Source: Parcubacteria group bacterium Gr01-1014_38
GTDB lineage: Bacteria; Patescibacteriota; Andersenbacteria; UBA10190; CAIZMI01
DNA: 49,535 nucleotides
Assembly (NCBI GenBank): GCA_007376145.1
Contig: VMFP01000006.1
Span: 1-49,535 of the forward strand
Direction: 5' to 3'
Of this stretch, positions 16,881 to 24,543 are shown piece after piece. A program made the translations under genes and the position numbers. Position 1 is the first letter of the stretch. Every line of letters begins with the position of its first letter. The notes under the pieces were generated by a model, which worked only from the letters and a program-made list of their open reading frames with translations, was not told the origin of the DNA and searched no databases.

Positions 16881-17159
16881 TTAAAACTTACGACTTCGTT
16901 TGTGAGATTTTCCAGAGATCTTCGTACGCCGGGAGTGTTCCGCTGCGGTATGAAAAATGCGCAGGGCGCGCTTTTCGCCCTCCCGCTCCCACACTTCGGG
17001 CGGCGTCGTCTCGAGAATCTTCCGTGACCGCTCAATGGGCCACGCGAAGAAGTCGGCGTACAGTTTCTGCGCGAGCTTCCGGTTCTGCGCAGCCGCGGTG
17101 AGGGGCGTAAACCTTGGCGGCACCACGGGCAGCGGGAACGGAAGTGGGCGCTCGGGCAT
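16881..17159 (-). CDS. Island repeat protein, copy 1 (complete)
   Basis: A 92-aa protein: start MPERPLPFPLPVVPP, core RFTPLTAAAQNRKLAQKLYA, then FFAWPIERSRKILETTPPEV and a charged end. This is the best-preserved member of a nine-copy family, all on the minus strand. Comparison with copy 5 shows differences chiefly at third codon positions, which means selection for the protein. The fold is probably a Pro-rich N-terminal arm plus two helices; no catalytic motif is visible and the function is unknown. The last 18 residues (SRRTKISGKSHKRSRKF) are not shared and probably read into local sequence. The copy separates the EamA transporter from the PP-loop fusion gene. Confidence 0.72.
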   Translation of the reverse strand: MPERPLPFPLPVVPPRFTPLTAAAQNRKLAQKLYADFFAWPIERSRKILETTPPEVWEREGEKRALRIFHTAAEHSRRTKISGKSHKRSRKF

Positions 17160-17235
17160 GGGAATGTATCAGCGATATCGTCGCATATAGTGAGCATGGA
17201 GAGCAACCGTGCTGACGCCCCCCGCAAAAATTAAA

Positions 17236-17267
17236 TTAAAAAAGGCGACATCGTTGTGACATCGCCC
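17236..17267 (-). terminator. Terminator after the PP-loop fusion gene
   Basis: On the minus strand GGCGATGTC-ACAAC-GATGTCGCC is followed by TTTTTTAATTTAATTTTT, just after the stop at 17300. Confidence 0.9.
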
Positions 17268-17299
17268 TTTGAAGAGCACGCGCTGAATGAAGATGCGAA

Positions 17300-18559
17300 T
17301 CAGATTCCTTTCGCCAGTTCCCCCACAGCGTCCAGCATCTCGCACAAATGGCAGAGGTCGTTCTTGTCCTGCTGGTTGTCTATTCTCTGTGCAACGTACA
17401 CTCCCTGACAGTTCCGGCAGGCTTGGTGCTGAACAGCAACCGCTGCCCGGGTAAAGAGCTTCTGATAACCTTCAAACGCGTGGTAGGAGAATCCGGGCCA
17501 GAGCGTTTGAAGAGAATCCGCGACGAGGTACTGCACATCCCTGTTGGGACCACCGCGGTCATAGGCTGTAGGACTTCCTTGTGAAGAGTGGCTCGGCGGA
17601 GCCACGACTTCTAGATAGAGTGTCAGTTCCTTCTTTGTAATTGCCCAGAGAGGATAAATCAGCTCGAAGGGGCCCCACGATTTGCGATAGAACGACTCGC
17701 CGAATGGAATTCCATTCACCAGACTGCGAATGAGGGATGCTAAAAGGTCTTCGTTGTGCAGCCCGAACGCAACGGTGCGAATCGCGTGATCGGCATAATA
17801 CCGTTCGACTGCAGTCCGCATGATCGCATGGACGCAATTAATGGTCTTTGCGCGACCAAACTTCCGCAGGATTGCTTCGAGAGCCTCTTCGACCGTACCC
17901 CGAAGACCGAATAGACCCGCGACACCCTCGCTTCGTACGAATTCGTGCGGAACACCAAGGTTCTCTGACGCCGTGCTCGCGACATCGAGATCCGGTAGTT
18001 TCGATAAGCCGCAGACGGTAATGCCGCGAAGCGTGAAGGAGGGAAGCTGGTTTCGCGTTCGGGCAAGAAGATAGAGCAAGCTCAAGCTATCTCGCCCGCC
18101 CGAGAGCGCTAAGCCAATGTTGCTTCCCTCTTTGATGAGCTGTCTCTCTTGCACGCTCTGAACGAAATATCTTTCGAGGAATTCTGGAAATTCCTGGAAT
18201 GGAATTTGTTCCTCGGCAAGATCCGCGTACCCGCTCGCGTCGAACCACAGAACCCTCTTGGTGTACGAGTGAGGATCTGCTGATTCCGCGTGTTGCTTGT
18301 CGGCGCTCGTCCATGCCCCTAACTCTCGGAGAAAGTCCGGAAGAAGATACGCACGCACCATCTCGAAAACAAATTCATCTCCTCCTTCCATACGCACATG
18401 CTCGTTGACGATTTTCCCATTGCGCCGAACGATCACCGCGTCAAGTGGAATGTGATGCGAAAACAGAAAAGACTCGACAGACTGCCCCGCTTCTGCATGA
18501 AGGGAATGCTTGCGGTCCAGTCTATCCGTAAGAACAACAGAAACCATCTGACTCGCCAT
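17300..18559 (-). CDS. ThiS/MoaD-like sulfur carrier domain fused to a TtcA/Ncs6-type PP-loop ATPase
   Basis: A 419-aa protein. Residues about 5-68 have the beta-grasp pattern of ThiS/MoaD sulfur carriers (HIPLDAVIVRRNGKIVNEHV, then GGDEFVFEMV) but no C-terminal GG, because the chain continues. From about 130 it is an ATP pyrophosphatase: GLALSGGRDSLSLLYLL is the SGGxDS PP-loop. The C-terminus has paired CxxC motifs (CRNCQG and CHLCEML) like the zinc site of TtcA/TtuA/Ncs6 enzymes, which 2-thiolate tRNA. In the TtuA system sulfur arrives on a separate ubiquitin-like TtuB, so a fused carrier domain is plausible but unusual. ATG 18559 follows GAGGAG. The gene belongs to the HisRS block. Confidence 0.75.
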   Translation of the reverse strand: MASQMVSVVLTDRLDRKHSLHAEAGQSVESFLFSHHIPLDAVIVRRNGKIVNEHVRMEGGDEFVFEMVRAYLLPDFLRELGAWTSADKQHAESADPHSYTKRVLWFDASGYADLAEEQIPFQEFPEFLERYFVQSVQERQLIKEGSNIGLALSGGRDSLSLLYLLARTRNQLPSFTLRGITVCGLSKLPDLDVASTASENLGVPHEFVRSEGVAGLFGLRGTVEEALEAILRKFGRAKTINCVHAIMRTAVERYYADHAIRTVAFGLHNEDLLASLIRSLVNGIPFGESFYRKSWGPFELIYPLWAITKKELTLYLEVVAPPSHSSQGSPTAYDRGGPNRDVQYLVADSLQTLWPGFSYHAFEGYQKLFTRAAVAVQHQACRNCQGVYVAQRIDNQQDKNDLCHLCEMLDAVGELAKGI

Positions 18560-18670
18560 GGAGTTACTCCTCAAGAACTACCCGGGACGCTTGAAAAATG
18601 GGCTGGGTGAACTCGACAACCTTTGCCGTCGCGGTCCCCCAGCCCCTCTCGCACAGTCTCCAAGAGCACG

Positions 18671-18859
18671 TTAGATGTGACTCATGAGGTCACAAGTAAT
18701 GCTCAAGGCCGCTTCTTCGCTTTTCTGCTTCTGGCGCACCATGCCCAACACCGACGGAAAATCGATTTTGGGCGCTTGCACTTCACCTGAAGGTTCGCTC
18801 AAATCCTGAAGTGTGGGTGCTCTCAGGTCGACGTCCCTATCTACCATCACTGTGTCCAT
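18671..18859 (-). CDS. 62-aa peptide of unknown function
   Basis: The peptide starts MDTVMVDRDVDLRAPTLQDL and ends LSITCDLMSHI. GGGAGA lies 6 bases before ATG 18859, and the gene overlaps the hisS 3' end by 23 bases, suggesting coupled expression. The composition (acidic leader-like first part, a single Cys near the C-terminus) is compatible with a precursor peptide or a small accessory protein, but no family is recognised and no dedicated modification enzyme adjoins it. It lies 111 bases before the sulfur-carrier/PP-loop gene on the same strand. Confidence 0.6.
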   Translation of the reverse strand: MDTVMVDRDVDLRAPTLQDLSEPSGEVQAPKIDFPSVLGMVRQKQKSEEAALSITCDLMSHI

Positions 18860-20192
18860 GGGAACTCTCCCTTTCGTTGTTGACGGATCGTAACAGAAAC
18901 GACACAAATTCTTCTTCACGGACGCTCCTTTGTTCACGCGCCCGCAAATTCTTCATTGTCACCTCCTTTCGGGATTTCTCGTCCGGACCGAACAGAATAG
19001 CATAGGAAGCTCCTTTGTCGGAAGCCATGCGCAGCTGATGGCCAATCGGCGCCTCATCGAGAAAAACTTCACAGCGCATACCGCTTTTTCGGAGTTCCGC
19101 GGCAAGCCGCAGCGAGTCCTGCCGAAACTCCTTCGCCCAAACCGTAACAAACACCTGAATCCACGGAAACTCTCGACTCGATCCTTGCTGTTCACGCAGG
19201 AGCATGAAAATGCGCTCGATACCGAGTGATCCTCCGCATGCGGCAATCGATCGCTTACTGAACATGCCGATCAGGTTATCGTATCTTCCTCCCGACGCGA
19301 TACTGAGCGGTGTTCCTTTTACGTACATTTCAAAAACCGGTCCCGTGTAGTACTCAAGACCGCGTGCGAGAAACGGCGAGAACGTAACCTTACCGCGTAT
19401 CAACGGCGTTACAAGCTCCAAAATCTCTTCAACCTCGCCGAGTCCAACACGACCGATCGCCGAAGAGGCAAGACGTTCTCTTACGCGCGTCGCAGCTGCG
19501 GGGTCCCCGAGATCTCCCGCAAGTGTTTCCGACATCTCTCTCGACAACCCATGCGCCCGCAAATCCTCTTTGATCTCCTCGATCTCAACTCTGTCTATTT
19601 TGTCAATGGCTATCACAGTACCCTTCCGAAGCGCCGCTGGCACACCATAGAGATCTAAGAGCGCTGTGAGAACTTTTCGAGAATTGAGACGCACCTCAAA
19701 CGCATCAATACGCAATGCGGCCAGTGCCTGTGACAGCGCAAGAATGATTTCGGCATCTGCCATGATCGAGGATACGCCGACCGTATCAATATCGCATTGA
19801 TAGAATTCCCGAAACCGACCCTTTCCTGGACGATCCGCCCGCCAGACCGGTCCGATCTGATACCGCTTAAAAATCGACGGTAGGCTATGCTGATACTCTG
19901 CGACGACGCGAGCTAAGGGGATCGTTAAATCATACCGGAGAGCCAAGTCAGCCTCACCGATCACCCCCTTTTCTCCTCTCTTCAGAATCTTGTAGATGAG
20001 CCTCTCGCCTTCGCCTCCATACTTGCCCATAAGGATTTCCAAGCGTTCAAACGCGGGAGTCTCCATCGGCAGAAAACCGTAACTCTCAAACACTCGCTTT
20101 ACCGAAGCGAATGCTTCCTCGCGCAATTTCACATCACCAGGAAGGAAATCACGCGTTCCGGCGGGGGGTTTCGTTGTATTGACTTCTGACAC
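18837..20192 (-). CDS. hisS: Histidyl-tRNA synthetase
   Basis: A 451-aa class II synthetase. PPAGTRDFLP is the family N-terminus. Motif 2 is FKRYQIGPVWRADRPGKGRFREFYQCD, the histidine-specific LARGLEYYTGPVFE follows, and motif 3 includes GGRYDNLIG and GGSLGIERI. A C-terminal anticodon-binding domain (VFVTVWAKEF to the end) is present, so this is a complete enzyme and not a HisZ or HisRS-like fragment. The start is GTG 20192 with AAGGAG ten bases upstream. It lies inside the accessory island and its 3' end overlaps a 62-aa peptide gene. It could be the sole HisRS of the cell or a second copy dedicated to the block; the window cannot tell. Confidence 0.92.
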   Translation of the reverse strand: MSEVNTTKPPAGTRDFLPGDVKLREEAFASVKRVFESYGFLPMETPAFERLEILMGKYGGEGERLIYKILKRGEKGVIGEADLALRYDLTIPLARVVAEYQHSLPSIFKRYQIGPVWRADRPGKGRFREFYQCDIDTVGVSSIMADAEIILALSQALAALRIDAFEVRLNSRKVLTALLDLYGVPAALRKGTVIAIDKIDRVEIEEIKEDLRAHGLSREMSETLAGDLGDPAAATRVRERLASSAIGRVGLGEVEEILELVTPLIRGKVTFSPFLARGLEYYTGPVFEMYVKGTPLSIASGGRYDNLIGMFSKRSIAACGGSLGIERIFMLLREQQGSSREFPWIQVFVTVWAKEFRQDSLRLAAELRKSGMRCEVFLDEAPIGHQLRMASDKGASYAILFGPDEKSRKEVTMKNLRAREQRSVREEEFVSFLLRSVNNERESSHGHSDGR

Positions 20193-20368
20193 AGCTAAGG
20201 CTCCTTCATAAGATTAAATTGTTAAGTTTCAATCCATACGAGCGAGAATTCGATACGTCACTACGTCACTTCGATGTCCGACGACTGTCAAGAACCTTTA
20301 CAACCCGACGAGTCATAGTGCCGATCGAACCTGCAGCCAGTCAAGTGTCTTGCGCCAGGCTTGTCAGC

Positions 20369-20587
20369 TCACATTGACGCCTCTGATACGCCGCTCCGAC
20401 TGAGTCCTTCTCGTTCCCACACGTCCGGCGGCGTCGTCTCGAGAATCTTCCGCGACCGCTCAATGGGCCAGGAGAAAAACTGCGCGTAGAGTTGCTGGGC
20501 GAGCTTCCGGTTCTGCGCCGCTGCCGTCTGGGGCGTGAACCGAGGCGGAACCACGGGCAGCGGGAACGGGAGTGGCCGGTCGGGCAT
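20369..20587 (-). CDS. Island repeat protein, copy 2 (complete)
   Basis: A 72-aa member with MPDRPLPFPLPVVPP, RFTPQTAAAQNRKLAQQLYA, FFSWPIERSRKILETTPPDV and a short tail. ATG 20587 is chosen by alignment to the other copies; an in-frame upstream start would add 29 unrelated residues. A TATTCT hexamer abuts the ATG. The copy lies between the hisS start and the promoter of the first GRDP-like gene. The about 175 bases between hisS and this copy hold no gene and presumably the hisS promoter. Confidence 0.72.
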   Translation of the reverse strand: MPDRPLPFPLPVVPPRFTPQTAAAQNRKLAQQLYAQFFSWPIERSRKILETTPPDVWEREGLSRSGVSEASM

Positions 20588-20674
20588 AGAATACATGCAA
20601 AGTGTGGCACGATATTGCATTCGCGACAACTCGAAGAGAGCCTCTTCAATCGTGCGGTCTTGGCCTATGGCCAC

Positions 20675-20704
20675 TTGACATTCGCACCGCGCTCAGGGTA
20701 TCCT
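20675..20704 (+). promoter_or_regulatory. Promoter of the first GRDP-like gene
   Basis: TTGACA (20675-20680), 18 bases, TATCCT (20699-20704), with a leader of about 50 bases. Confidence 0.75.
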
Positions 20705-20759
20705 CGCTTTTGGTGTTTCTTAAACAACCTGGTGACTGACGCAGAAAGTGAGGTATGAG

Positions 20760-21386
20760 ATGAGTATGGTGGCGACTGCAAAGACTAGCCGTGCGCGAGA
20801 CCTGCATCAGCCCGTGCTGTGGGAAGAGATTTCCGCGTATGAGAATCCCTATGTCGTGCGGCACTTCGCGGAAAAGCACAACGTGAGCGTGGCGAATGCC
20901 GAGACGCTCTTTCAGGAGATGAAACGGTTTCTGTACCTCGGCTACGTGCTGGGCATGCCGTGTTCTCCCTCGAAAGCCGTGGATGAGATGTGGCACGAGT
21001 TCATTACGCATACCGCTGCGTACATGGACTTCTGTGGCGACCACTTCGGCGAGTACATCGACCACTTCCCCTCTGATCAACCGGAGCTCACGGTGTACAC
21101 CCTCACCCGCGATGCGGCACTCGAGATCTTCGGACCGCTTGACGAGGAATGCTGGCCCATCCCAACGCCTCTTCGGGCCAGCGGCTGCTCGTGCTCGAAC
21201 AAGGGTTGTTCGTGCAACTGCAGCAACAATGTCCGCCCGACGCGCCGCTGGAGACTGGTGAGGGCCGATGATATGGCACGGCGGTCCGACCAAGAAGCGG
21301 TTCTTGCGGGATCCTTCGGATCGGTTCCCACGCCCGAACCGTTTCACGGAGCGTTTGCTCTGGACATCGCTGAAGGGATGAACTAA
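20760..21386 (+). CDS. GRDP-like protein with Cys-rich tail, paralogue 1
   Basis: A 208-aa cytosolic-looking protein. Residues about 80-115 (VDEMWHEFITHTAAYMDFC, then HFGEYIDHFP) match the W-H-x-x-x-x-x-T-x-x-Y-x-x-F-C pattern of glycine-rich-domain-containing proteins (PF07173-like), a family of unknown biochemical function. Near residue 140 is the Cys cluster SGCSCSNKGCSCNCSNN, which could bind metal or be modified; a 50-residue tail follows. The start ATG 20760 is preceded by AGTGAGG. The gene has its own promoter and a strong terminator. A second, diverged paralogue lies at 32836, also with its own signals and also beside a repeat copy. Confidence 0.72.
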   Translation: MSMVATAKTSRARDLHQPVLWEEISAYENPYVVRHFAEKHNVSVANAETLFQEMKRFLYLGYVLGMPCSPSKAVDEMWHEFITHTAAYMDFCGDHFGEYIDHFPSDQPELTVYTLTRDAALEIFGPLDEECWPIPTPLRASGCSCSNKGCSCNCSNNVRPTRRWRLVRADDMARRSDQEAVLAGSFGSVPTPEPFHGAFALDIAEGMN

Positions 21387-21428
21387 GTACGTTCGGCCCA
21401 CCTGCGTACAAGACAACCGCAAACGCCC

Positions 21429-21472
21429 GAGCTATGCTAAGGAGAACTCCCTTGGCATAGCTCACTTTTTTA
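21429..21472 (+). terminator. Rho-independent terminator
   Basis: GAGCTATGCTAAGG pairs with CCTTGGCATAGCTC around a short loop and is followed by ACTTTTTTA. It lies between the GRDP-like gene and the methyltransferase, so the latter depends on readthrough or a cryptic promoter. Confidence 0.9.
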
Positions 21473-21486
21473 TCCAGAACAACCGT

Positions 21487-21993
21487 ATGCGAAAGCTCTT
21501 GTACCCCTTTGAAATACATCCGGAGGCAAAAACGATGCTGGATTTGGGGTGTGGCAAGGGCATTGTCTCCCTCTATGCCGCGGCAAGAGGCCTGACCGTT
21601 GATGCGGTGGATAAGACACCTGAACCTCCGCCACTCTTTCGGGATGTTCCGAATATCCGTTTTGTGGCCGCCGATCTCGAACAGTGGACGCCAACACGAA
21701 CGTACGACATTATTCTTTGCCATTATGTCTTGCACTTCTTGGATCGGACGTATGTTGTCAGAGATTTTTTACCAACACTCATTCACCATCTGAATCCGCG
21801 CGGAGTGTTGCAGCTCTTTGTCTTCACGCCACAAGATTTTACGAGCGTGCCAACAAAGTTTTCTCCCGAAGAACTGCTCCCGATCTTCCGAAACCTCGAC
21901 ATCTCGAAAAATGAGATGTTCATAGAAAAAGAAGACCACCCGCCGATCGGAAAACATGAACATCACACACTCTGGTTGGCTGCGCGTAGGTAA
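21487..21993 (+). CDS. Class I SAM-dependent methyltransferase (short)
   Basis: A 168-aa protein with motif I TMLDLGCGKGIVSLYAA, an acidic residue after strand 2 (VDAVDKT) and ADLEQW and YDIILCHYVLHFL for motifs III-IV. It is shorter than typical members at the N-terminus, so the substrate-binding cap is minimal. The substrate is unknown. It starts only 15 bases after a terminator and lacks an obvious ribosome-binding site. It is followed, convergently, by repeat copy 3. Confidence 0.8.
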   Translation: MRKLLYPFEIHPEAKTMLDLGCGKGIVSLYAAARGLTVDAVDKTPEPPPLFRDVPNIRFVAADLEQWTPTRTYDIILCHYVLHFLDRTYVVRDFLPTLIHHLNPRGVLQLFVFTPQDFTSVPTKFSPEELLPIFRNLDISKNEMFIEKEDHPPIGKHEHHTLWLAARR

Positions 21994-22021
21994 CGCAAAG
22001 ACGTTCAAGCCGAGCTGACCG

Positions 22022-22188
22022 AGAGCATCTTCCGCGACCGCTCAATCCCGTAGAGCGGGACCGGTGGGCCAGGCGAAGAACTGGGCGTACAGCTTCTGCG
22101 CGAGCTTCCGATTCTGCGCGGCGGCGGTCAGGGGCATGAACCGCGGGGGGATGTACGGCAGCGGGAATGGGAGCGCCTGCTCGGGCAT
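22022..22188 (-). pseudogene. Island repeat protein, copy 3 (interrupted)
   Basis: From ATG 22188 the frame reads MPEQALPFPLPYIPPRFMPL, TAAAQNRKLAQKLYA and FFAWP. It is then broken by a 19-base insertion at 22047-22065 containing CCCG-TAGAG-CGGG, which ends the protein at TGPALRD. Sequence beyond the insertion (encoding ERSRK) continues to about 22022 and then diverges. It is a decayed copy with a small hairpin insertion. Confidence 0.75.
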
Positions 22189-22237
22189 AAGCGTGCTGGC
22201 AGTATCCCACATCGGAGGCTGGAAACCAAAAACCCGG

Positions 22238-22267
22238 TTGATGAGAGAGTTTATCTCCATGTACTGT
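22238..22267 (+). promoter_or_regulatory. Promoter of NUDIX gene, leaderless
   Basis: TTGATG (22238-22243), 18 bases, TACTGT (22262-22267), ending 6 bases before ATG 22274. Confidence 0.55.
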
Positions 22268-22273
22268 AATTCC

Positions 22274-22804
22274 ATGGGAACCTGGCGTACCAAAAGCCAG
22301 CGCACGGTGTACCAGAACCCCTGGATCACCGTTCGGGAGGACGCCATCGTGTTTCCGAATGGGAAAGAAGGTATCTACGGCGTTGTGAGCATGCCGGATA
22401 CCGTTGCAGTGATCGCACGCCGTGGAGAGACGATCTGCCTCGTCCGTCAGCACCGTTATACGGTGGGCAAAGATTCCTGGGAGTTACCGTCAGGACACAT
22501 CCAGTCAGGAGAAATCCCCTTGGATGCAGCCAAGCGAGAGCTTCGGGAAGAAGCGGGCCTGACAGCGGCACGCTGGGAGGATCTCGGCTTTACCCACCCT
22601 GCGCTCGGGATCCTCAACTCACGACGCCACATCTTTCTGGCTGAAGATGTGCAGGAAGTCGCCACTGGACACGAGGACAGCGAACATGATATGCTTGTTC
22701 GCTGGTTCTCTGTTCTGGAGATCAACTCTATGGTCCGGGAAAACAAGCTTTTCGACGACTATCTCCTGGCTGCACTTTACAAACTGAATATCGAGCGCAC
22801 CTAG
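22274..22804 (+). CDS. NUDIX hydrolase, ADP-ribose pyrophosphatase-like
   Basis: A 176-aa protein with a textbook NUDIX box GHIQSGEIPLDAAKRELREEAGL. The upstream segment ETICLVRQHRYTVGKDSWELPSG is typical of ADP-ribose or sugar-nucleotide pyrophosphatases. Start codons further upstream exist, but the promoter spacing and the family N-terminus (VYQNPWITVRED) favour ATG 22274. It opens a run of same-strand genes reaching 28098. In a biosynthetic setting it may clear nucleotide-sugar by-products; that is inference. Confidence 0.85.
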   Translation: MGTWRTKSQRTVYQNPWITVREDAIVFPNGKEGIYGVVSMPDTVAVIARRGETICLVRQHRYTVGKDSWELPSGHIQSGEIPLDAAKRELREEAGLTAARWEDLGFTHPALGILNSRRHIFLAEDVQEVATGHEDSEHDMLVRWFSVLEINSMVRENKLFDDYLLAALYKLNIERT

Positions 22805-22846
22805 CGAATCACTGCTGGCTTCACAATCAAGAAAGGGGGTGAACTG

Positions 22847-22972
22847 ATGATTCTCATAACAGGAGGATCGGGCATTTTGGGTACTGCGATCACCGAGGCA
22901 GCTCAAAGGGAGCAGTATCACACTCTTGCTCCCACTCACGCCAAGTTTAACATTGAGAGGAGGCTGCCATGA
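22847..22972 (+). pseudogene. N-terminal fragment of an RmlD-like NAD(P)-dependent reductase
   Basis: A 41-codon frame: MILITGGSGILGTAITEAAQ, then YHTLAPTHAKFNIERRLP and stop. The Rossmann motif GGSGILG and the following NIE, resembling the DIT/NIT of dTDP-4-dehydrorhamnose reductases, suggest the start of an RmlD-type gene whose remainder is gone. A very strong AAAGGGGGTGA ribosome-binding site precedes it and its TGA overlaps the next ATG (ATGA), so it may still be translated as a leader peptide that couples the methyltransferase. Confidence 0.6.
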
Positions 22973-23592
22973 ATAAGTTGGCGCATTGGAACTTCTTCTA
23001 CGCGTCTCGTCATGCAAAAAACGAGGGGCTCGCCTGGGGTGACCTTCCTGATGAAATCTTGTGGAAACACCTCGGAAATATTCCTAAAGGACAGGCGCTG
23101 GATCTCGGCTGCGGCGACGGCAGGAACTCTCTCTTTCTTGCGTCCAATGGATTTAGCGTTACAGCTGTTGATCACTCGAGCGCGGCCATCCGACGCCTTC
23201 GGTTGGTGTCAAGGAAAAGAAAGTTGCCTGTCGAGACCCGCCGTTGCAACGTCTGCGAGCTTACCTTCCCCACGCGACATTACTCGCTGATCGTCCTCGC
23301 CAATCTGGTACACTTCCTCGGGCAGCGGAGACGGTTACGCCTGTATGCTGCCGTGAGAAACGCTGTCCGCCCCGGTGGTTTCGTCCTCGTCTCCGCCCGC
23401 CTGGGCTCCCAATGGATGTGGGACCGACGGTGGACACCCGTCACGAAACGGGAAATTGAGCAGGCGTTTGCTCGTTTTGTGATCCATCGCTTCGCGACGG
23501 AGAAACGGCGTGAGTGCGCAGGCGCCGATGGACCAGCGGAGATGGCATCCTACGTTCGACTACTCGCCGCTAAGCAGACCGATGGCGCGTGA
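22969..23592 (+). CDS. Class I SAM-dependent methyltransferase, TehB-like
   Basis: A 207-aa protein. QALDLGCGDGRNSLFLASNGF is motif I, VTAVDHSSAAI the acidic second strand, and YSLIVLANLVHFL motif IV. The N-terminal W-x-x-F-Y-x-x-R (HWNFFYASR) resembles TehB/thiopurine-type small-molecule methyltransferases. Substrate unknown. GAGAGGAGG precedes ATG 22969, which overlaps the RmlD fragment by 4 bases. It is followed after 29 bases by the kinase gene. Confidence 0.83.
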   Translation: MNKLAHWNFFYASRHAKNEGLAWGDLPDEILWKHLGNIPKGQALDLGCGDGRNSLFLASNGFSVTAVDHSSAAIRRLRLVSRKRKLPVETRRCNVCELTFPTRHYSLIVLANLVHFLGQRRRLRLYAAVRNAVRPGGFVLVSARLGSQWMWDRRWTPVTKREIEQAFARFVIHRFATEKRRECAGADGPAEMASYVRLLAAKQTDGA

Positions 23593-23621
23593 GACTTCCG
23601 TCCGAAGAAAGGAGAACACGC

Positions 23622-24455
23622 GTGAACCTCGATCACCTCTACAAACGCATCGAGAAGATGCGACCGTGGCGAAGAGGCGCCAATTGTGAAATCTTCAGAG
23701 TTCGGCACGAAGGACGACTCCTCTGCTGCAAGAGAACACTGCGAGAGGACCCCGCCCATCGTCTTCGAAAAGAACTGCGCGCTCTGAAGCTCCTCGAGCG
23801 ACACGGCCTCTTCCCCGGGCCGGCGGAGGGAAACGAGAGAATCCTCGTATACTCCCACATCGCGGGGCGGATCCTAAAATTTCCTGTCCGGCATATTCCG
23901 TTGGTCGCGAGATACATGCGAGCCTACCATTCGATCACGAAATCTCGAACGGTCTCACTACGCACGTACCTCGAGTCACAATACGCGATGATCGAGTGCG
24001 GCCTGAGGCGCGCGGGAGGGGTCATCGGAGGAGGCTTGTTAGCTTCCTCCTTGTGGAATCTCTACGCGCAAGCACGCGAGACGGAGCAGGTGCTCGGCGA
24101 CACCCAGGCGATAAGGCTCACGCCGTGTCTCATTCACTTTGATCCGCACCCGCGCAATATCATCTTGTGCCGGGAGCGCGGCGGCATCCTATTTGTGGAC
24201 TGGGCGTTCGCTTCGTTCGGGGACCCGGCTCTAGACGTCGCGCAGTTCTTCGAGAAAGCAAAGGTTAGCGCGCTTCAGACTCGAAGTTTCCATCGCGTAT
24301 ACGATTCCGATCGTGCTTTCCGGACGAAAGCGGCCTTCTACGCTCCATTCGTGAAGTTAAATGGCCTCTGTTGGAAGGCGGCAGCCGATCGAATCACCGA
24401 AGCCGCCCTCAGTAGATCCATTCGGCAACTGTATAGGATGATGGATGCAGTGTAG
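23622..24455 (+). CDS. Aminoglycoside-phosphotransferase/choline-kinase-like small-molecule kinase
   Basis: A 277-aa protein. CLIHFDPHPRNIILC gives the H-x-D-x-x-x-x-N catalytic loop and ILFVDWAFASFGDPALDVAQF the metal-binding D-W segment of the APH/choline kinase fold. The N-lobe has RRGANCEIFRVRHEGRLLCCKR, with a Lys at the expected position. It would phosphorylate a hydroxyl of a sugar, choline-like or antibiotic substrate. GTG 23622 is chosen because AGGAGA lies 9 bases upstream. A terminator follows. Context with a glycosyltransferase and nucleotidyltransferase favours a biosynthetic rather than resistance role. Confidence 0.8.
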   Translation: MNLDHLYKRIEKMRPWRRGANCEIFRVRHEGRLLCCKRTLREDPAHRLRKELRALKLLERHGLFPGPAEGNERILVYSHIAGRILKFPVRHIPLVARYMRAYHSITKSRTVSLRTYLESQYAMIECGLRRAGGVIGGGLLASSLWNLYAQARETEQVLGDTQAIRLTPCLIHFDPHPRNIILCRERGGILFVDWAFASFGDPALDVAQFFEKAKVSALQTRSFHRVYDSDRAFRTKAAFYAPFVKLNGLCWKAAADRITEAALSRSIRQLYRMMDAV

Positions 24456-24458
24456 CGC

Positions 24459-24492
24459 AGACGGTGCACGCAATAGTGCACCGTCTTTTCTT
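24459..24492 (+). terminator. Rho-independent terminator
   Basis: AGACGGTGCAC pairs perfectly with GTGCACCGTCT around a 6-base loop and is followed by TTTCTTTG. Confidence 0.9.
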
Positions 24493-24543
24493 TGTGGACT
24501 ACCTGTGGTAACTATATGCGGTTGATAAACTTTATGTTCGCCC

